Under the pieces are notes generated by a model. The model was not told the origin of the DNA and ran no database searches. It saw only the letters and a list, made by a program, of their open reading frames with translations. Below, piece after piece: positions 61,425 to 64,000 of a DNA stretch of 64,000 bases; the stretch's first letter is position 1; each line of letters begins with the position of its first letter. The position numbers and the translations under genes are program-made. This stretch comes from Parelaphostrongylus tenuis. Its lineage: Eukaryota; Nematoda; Chromadorea; Rhabditida; Metastrongylidae. Where the stretch lies: contig JAHQIW010003598.1 of NCBI GenBank assembly GCA_019055375.1, positions 310,001 through 374,000 of the forward strand. Reading direction: 5' to 3'.

Positions 61425-62765
61425 TTTAGACATGGCGAAGGCGTATAACAAAGTGAAAATAAAGACGAATAATAACATTCAGTGAGAAACTCTCACATAA
61501 GACACTGTAATATTCCCATGATATGCATGGAAGTTATCTCATGCTCATGAAGATGCCCCACAACTTTCTTTTCGTCTTGATAGTTGATTAGAAGACGGCT
61601 GAGGTCCGCAGAATTGCTGCGAGAGATGGAACGCTGTCAGACATATTATCCCTTTGGTATGGCGCGCATCTTTTGAATAAACGGTCAATTTGAAAACTTT
61701 TTCATTGGAGGTATTGGAATCGCCGTTTCTCAAGCTATCTAATGATTACTGTAAGTCTATCAGGAAAGCTGTGCTCTGAGAGAAAGGCGCCTAAATAGTC
61801 GTCAATACACGGAAAAATGCACACCGTCCCAAAAGAGTCCCTTACGCTGCGACACAACCTTTATAAGAGCCATGCGTTGCGAAAATGATGGCCGCTTCCA
61901 TCCTCACCAGCTTTCAACTTGTAATGAATTTCGTCACTTGCACACAAACATTAGAATTTGAAAATCTTTGCTCATAGCATGAATCGCACCCTTTTTTTTT
62001 TACTATTAAGAAATTCTGATCTTTTGAACTCTGGCTCGGAATTCCTTCTACTTTTTTGCTTTTCATGTGGGTGACAAGACTCGTGCTGGTCAAAGTACGC
62101 GTGGAGCAAAAACTTCAGAGCTTCAGCTCATGCTTTGCCCACGGGAGCAAGTGAACACGTGGAAATTTCTTAGCTGGACAAGATGATCAAGCTAACGTGT
62201 CATCGATGTTTGTAGCTGCCGATCTTGCGTTGGATGTTTTAAATTAGCAAAACTCATTTTTAATTTTATGGGAGTCTTTATTCTAGACTTATGTCACCGT
62301 TTCTCAATTAATGAACGATCATGAATAATCTCGGGAAAAACCTTTGTCCAGCAAAAGTGGCCTTCAAAGATCGCACACCAAAATTTGTACATATCATCCT
62401 CAAAGGGCTAAATTTGAAAAAAAAAGACCTCATAAATGTTACAAATACACTTAGATGAGTAGAGCAGTCTTTTCTATAAACCTATGAAGTGCTGAACCCG
62501 AGAAATGTTGTTACAATCAATAAATCATCGTCAGTTGTCGAGGACTAGCTTCCTCGTGAAATGTTCCAAACAGAAAACGCCCCGTGTCTAATTCATGGCC
62601 TTGCTCGCATCATGTGGGTGGCAAGACTCGTGCTGGTCAAAGTACGCTTAGAACAAAAACTCAGGTACACTCCTGATCAGCATCTGTTATGTACTAATAA
62701 GTCGGTACAAAGAGCAACTTCGATGAATTCGAAAGAGCGACCTTCACGAAATCTCGACTTGAGTC
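61425..62765. other. Mostly unrecognised; may include the mariner 5' half
   Basis: The minus strand carries scattered, unaligned fragments that could be the decayed front of the mariner at 61.0-61.4 kb. A GTGGGTGGCAAGACTCGTGC-type block occurs twice in direct orientation (about 62068 and 62614), so a local duplication is present. Confidence 0.35.
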
Positions 62766-62972
62766 TTGAAAAATATCTCACAAACTGTCCTTTTCTTCGA
62801 ATGAAACTCTCACGAAGTTGGTGTTTTTCCCTTTAAAATCGACGGCTAACGCTTCGGCAATTTCGCCTTCATCAGAGCCTGGCGTACAGTATCTTGCTTT
62901 ATCTAAAATTCTGTTAGAATTTCGTAATTGTAGTGAAAATTCAATGCAAAATCAATTCAAAAGTCTAGCTAT

Positions 62973-63298
62973 GGGTTGTACAAGCGACCATAACAGACCA
63001 CATGCATGGCTCGAAAAATAGATATCAGGCATATTGCAATTTGAGCGTGGTTTTGAGAAAACACTCGAAAAGAAAGGTATGATATATTTGACGATATCAG
63101 CCAAGAGAAATCGAGTGTGCAATACTGCCAATTCAAGATATTTTCACTTGTAAATAGTACGTCTGTGCCTTCTCTGGGTAGGAGTTTGAGTTCCTCGAGA
63201 GGAGTGATTAAGGACGAAGGGCCTACCCAACTAACGAGGCTGCCAAGCCCGAAACACGTGTATTGGGCTGTACAAGTGCCCATAGCAGACCACATTTT
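62973..63298 (+). mobile_element. Hammerhead-bearing insertion with TSD (family Rz-B)
   Basis: An 11-bp duplication AGTCTAGCTAT flanks it (62962-62972 and 63299-63309), and the interrupted repeat on either side is continuous when it is removed. It starts GGGTTGTACAAGCGACCATA, has a 292-bp period, and ends with 34 bp that repeat its start (GGGCTGTACAAGTGCCCATA). The predicted cleavage point after 63262 would create a 5' end two bases before GGG, so the inserted sequence begins at the ribozyme-made end. There is no coding sequence. Confidence 0.75.
63226..63267 (+). ncRNA. Hammerhead ribozyme-like motif
   Basis: Stem I CCCAA/TTGGG is perfect, the core is CTAACGA (G5 changed to A), stem II GGC-TGCCAA-GCC is followed by one extra C and GAA, stem III is the palindrome ACACGTGT, and A is at the cleavage position. 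The G5 change makes this copy inactive by the usual rules; the parent copy was presumably intact. Confidence 0.6.
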
Positions 63299-63399
63299 AG
63301 TCTAGCTATCATCTCAAAATCTACCGCCAAGCTACTTATATGAGAGAGGCCACCGGTGAGTTGTGACGCACTGTGAAAAGTGAACCTTGCTCGAAGAGA

Positions 63400-64000
63400 C
63401 TCATTGAATTAGTACTTCCGCCGCAAACAGTGCCCGCATCGTTATCCTTGTTTGTGAGTCTCTCTCCAGTGAGAACAGCATGTCTGAACTCTCCCTATTC
63501 GCAGTGTTCTTCTCCGGGGATGCAATTAAAAACCCGTCGGAAAATCAGTACTTTATAAATCGTTCGTTGGCTGTTTGAGAGGGGTTGTTGACCGCTCGTT
63601 TGCTTGCACTCATGCAATTTTGTGACTTCTTTGAGTTCGGACTAAATCATATGCTATAAAAGCAGCATTCTGAGATTAATCCTTAGCAGAACTGGTTTCT
63701 TGGTACTTTCCATGGTAGAGAAATGTGGGCTGTGTTAGTTGGGATGTCTGTGTACTATGAGTTCCGTAACACAGATCATTCAAAAAGCCATTTTTCCCCA
63801 TACTATGAGGCTTTCTCGCGACTTCTTTTGCCGTTCACATTCTCTCGATGAGAGAATGAACACATCTTACATGAGATTTTGACCTCATTCATTGTCATGT
63901 GTTGTTGGTAATACATCTTTAGTGACGTCATGATCAAGGATGAACCCTGTGACTCTCTAAGCGCTCCGTCATATTTTGCATTACAATATATACAGTCAAG
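63400..64000. other. No recognised feature
   Basis: No supported gene or repeat at the right edge of the window. Confidence 0.4.

Larger units (their letters stand above)
62772..63390. repeat. Penelope-type terminal repeat, split by an Rz-B insertion
   Basis: The two halves (62772-62972 and 63310-63390) join into the unit seen at 13262 and 36005. They contain AACTGTCCTTTTCTTCG, AGTTGGTGTTTTTCCC, GAGCCTGGCGTACAGTATCT and TATGAGAGAGGCCACCGGTG. On the minus strand near 62876..62840 the core is GGCT, CTGATGA, a GGC...GCC stem, GAAGCGTTAGCC, close to the hammerhead rule. Confidence 0.6.

Overview
This window looks like part of a large, repeat-rich, AT-rich nematode genome. The evidence is one intact spermidine synthase gene of nematode-like sequence, plus relics of RTE, mariner, maT-like and Penelope-like elements and tRNA-derived SINEs. 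I lean towards a strongylid (clade V) worm, but this is inference from the style of the gene and its repeats, not a match to a known genome.

Genes. The only gene I can reconstruct fully is spermidine synthase, on the minus strand at 52519..40148. It has eight exons and encodes 302 residues with all splice phases compatible. Its exons total 909 bp and its introns about 11.5 kb. Six of the seven introns hold mobile elements, and one intron uses a GC donor. A possible single exon at 17171..17380 is unrecognised. All other protein homology is broken transposon coding sequence.

Layout. 1-9.5 kb: mostly unrecognised DNA with a few decayed SINE and tRNA-like pieces. 9.5-14 kb: a tRNA-bearing foldback element, a hammerhead-like terminal repeat, a TIR element and a Penelope-type repeat. 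14-20.4 kb: nothing recognised apart from the candidate exon. 20.4-24.2 kb: SINEs, one with target-site duplication, two large palindromes with hammerhead-like cores, and tRNA-like foldbacks. 26.8-28.5 kb: a mariner-type MITE and a TIR element. 30.3-35.7 kb: a nested cluster made of a maT-like transposon with a tRNA-bearing foldback inside it, a TIR element, a 5'-truncated RTE retrotransposon, a (TG)n block of about 0.5 kb and a hammerhead-bearing repeat. 36-39.7 kb: a Penelope-type repeat, a foldback mariner and a TIR element. 40.1-52.5 kb: spermidine synthase and its repeat-filled introns. 52.5-64 kb: SINEs, hammerhead repeats, a Penelope-like element with a GIY-YIG endonuclease relic nested in a TIR element, a mariner remnant, and a ribozyme repeat inserted with an 11-bp target duplication.

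Most interesting signal. Several unrelated repeat families share a hammerhead-ribozyme-like core (CTGANGA, stem II, GAA, a tiny palindromic stem III, then stem I). Two of them (44.6 kb and 63.0 kb) are insertions flanked by 9- and 11-bp target duplications. In each, the 5' end lies within 2 nt of the predicted ribozyme cleavage site, and the insert is one monomer of about 290 bp plus 34-52 nt of a second. That is what insertion of a ribozyme-processed RNA would leave. The window also has a Penelope-like element with hammerhead-like cores in inverted terminal repeats, a plausible source of enzymes. The second unusual system is a family of foldback elements that carry a tRNA-like gene with box A and box B folded into their arms.
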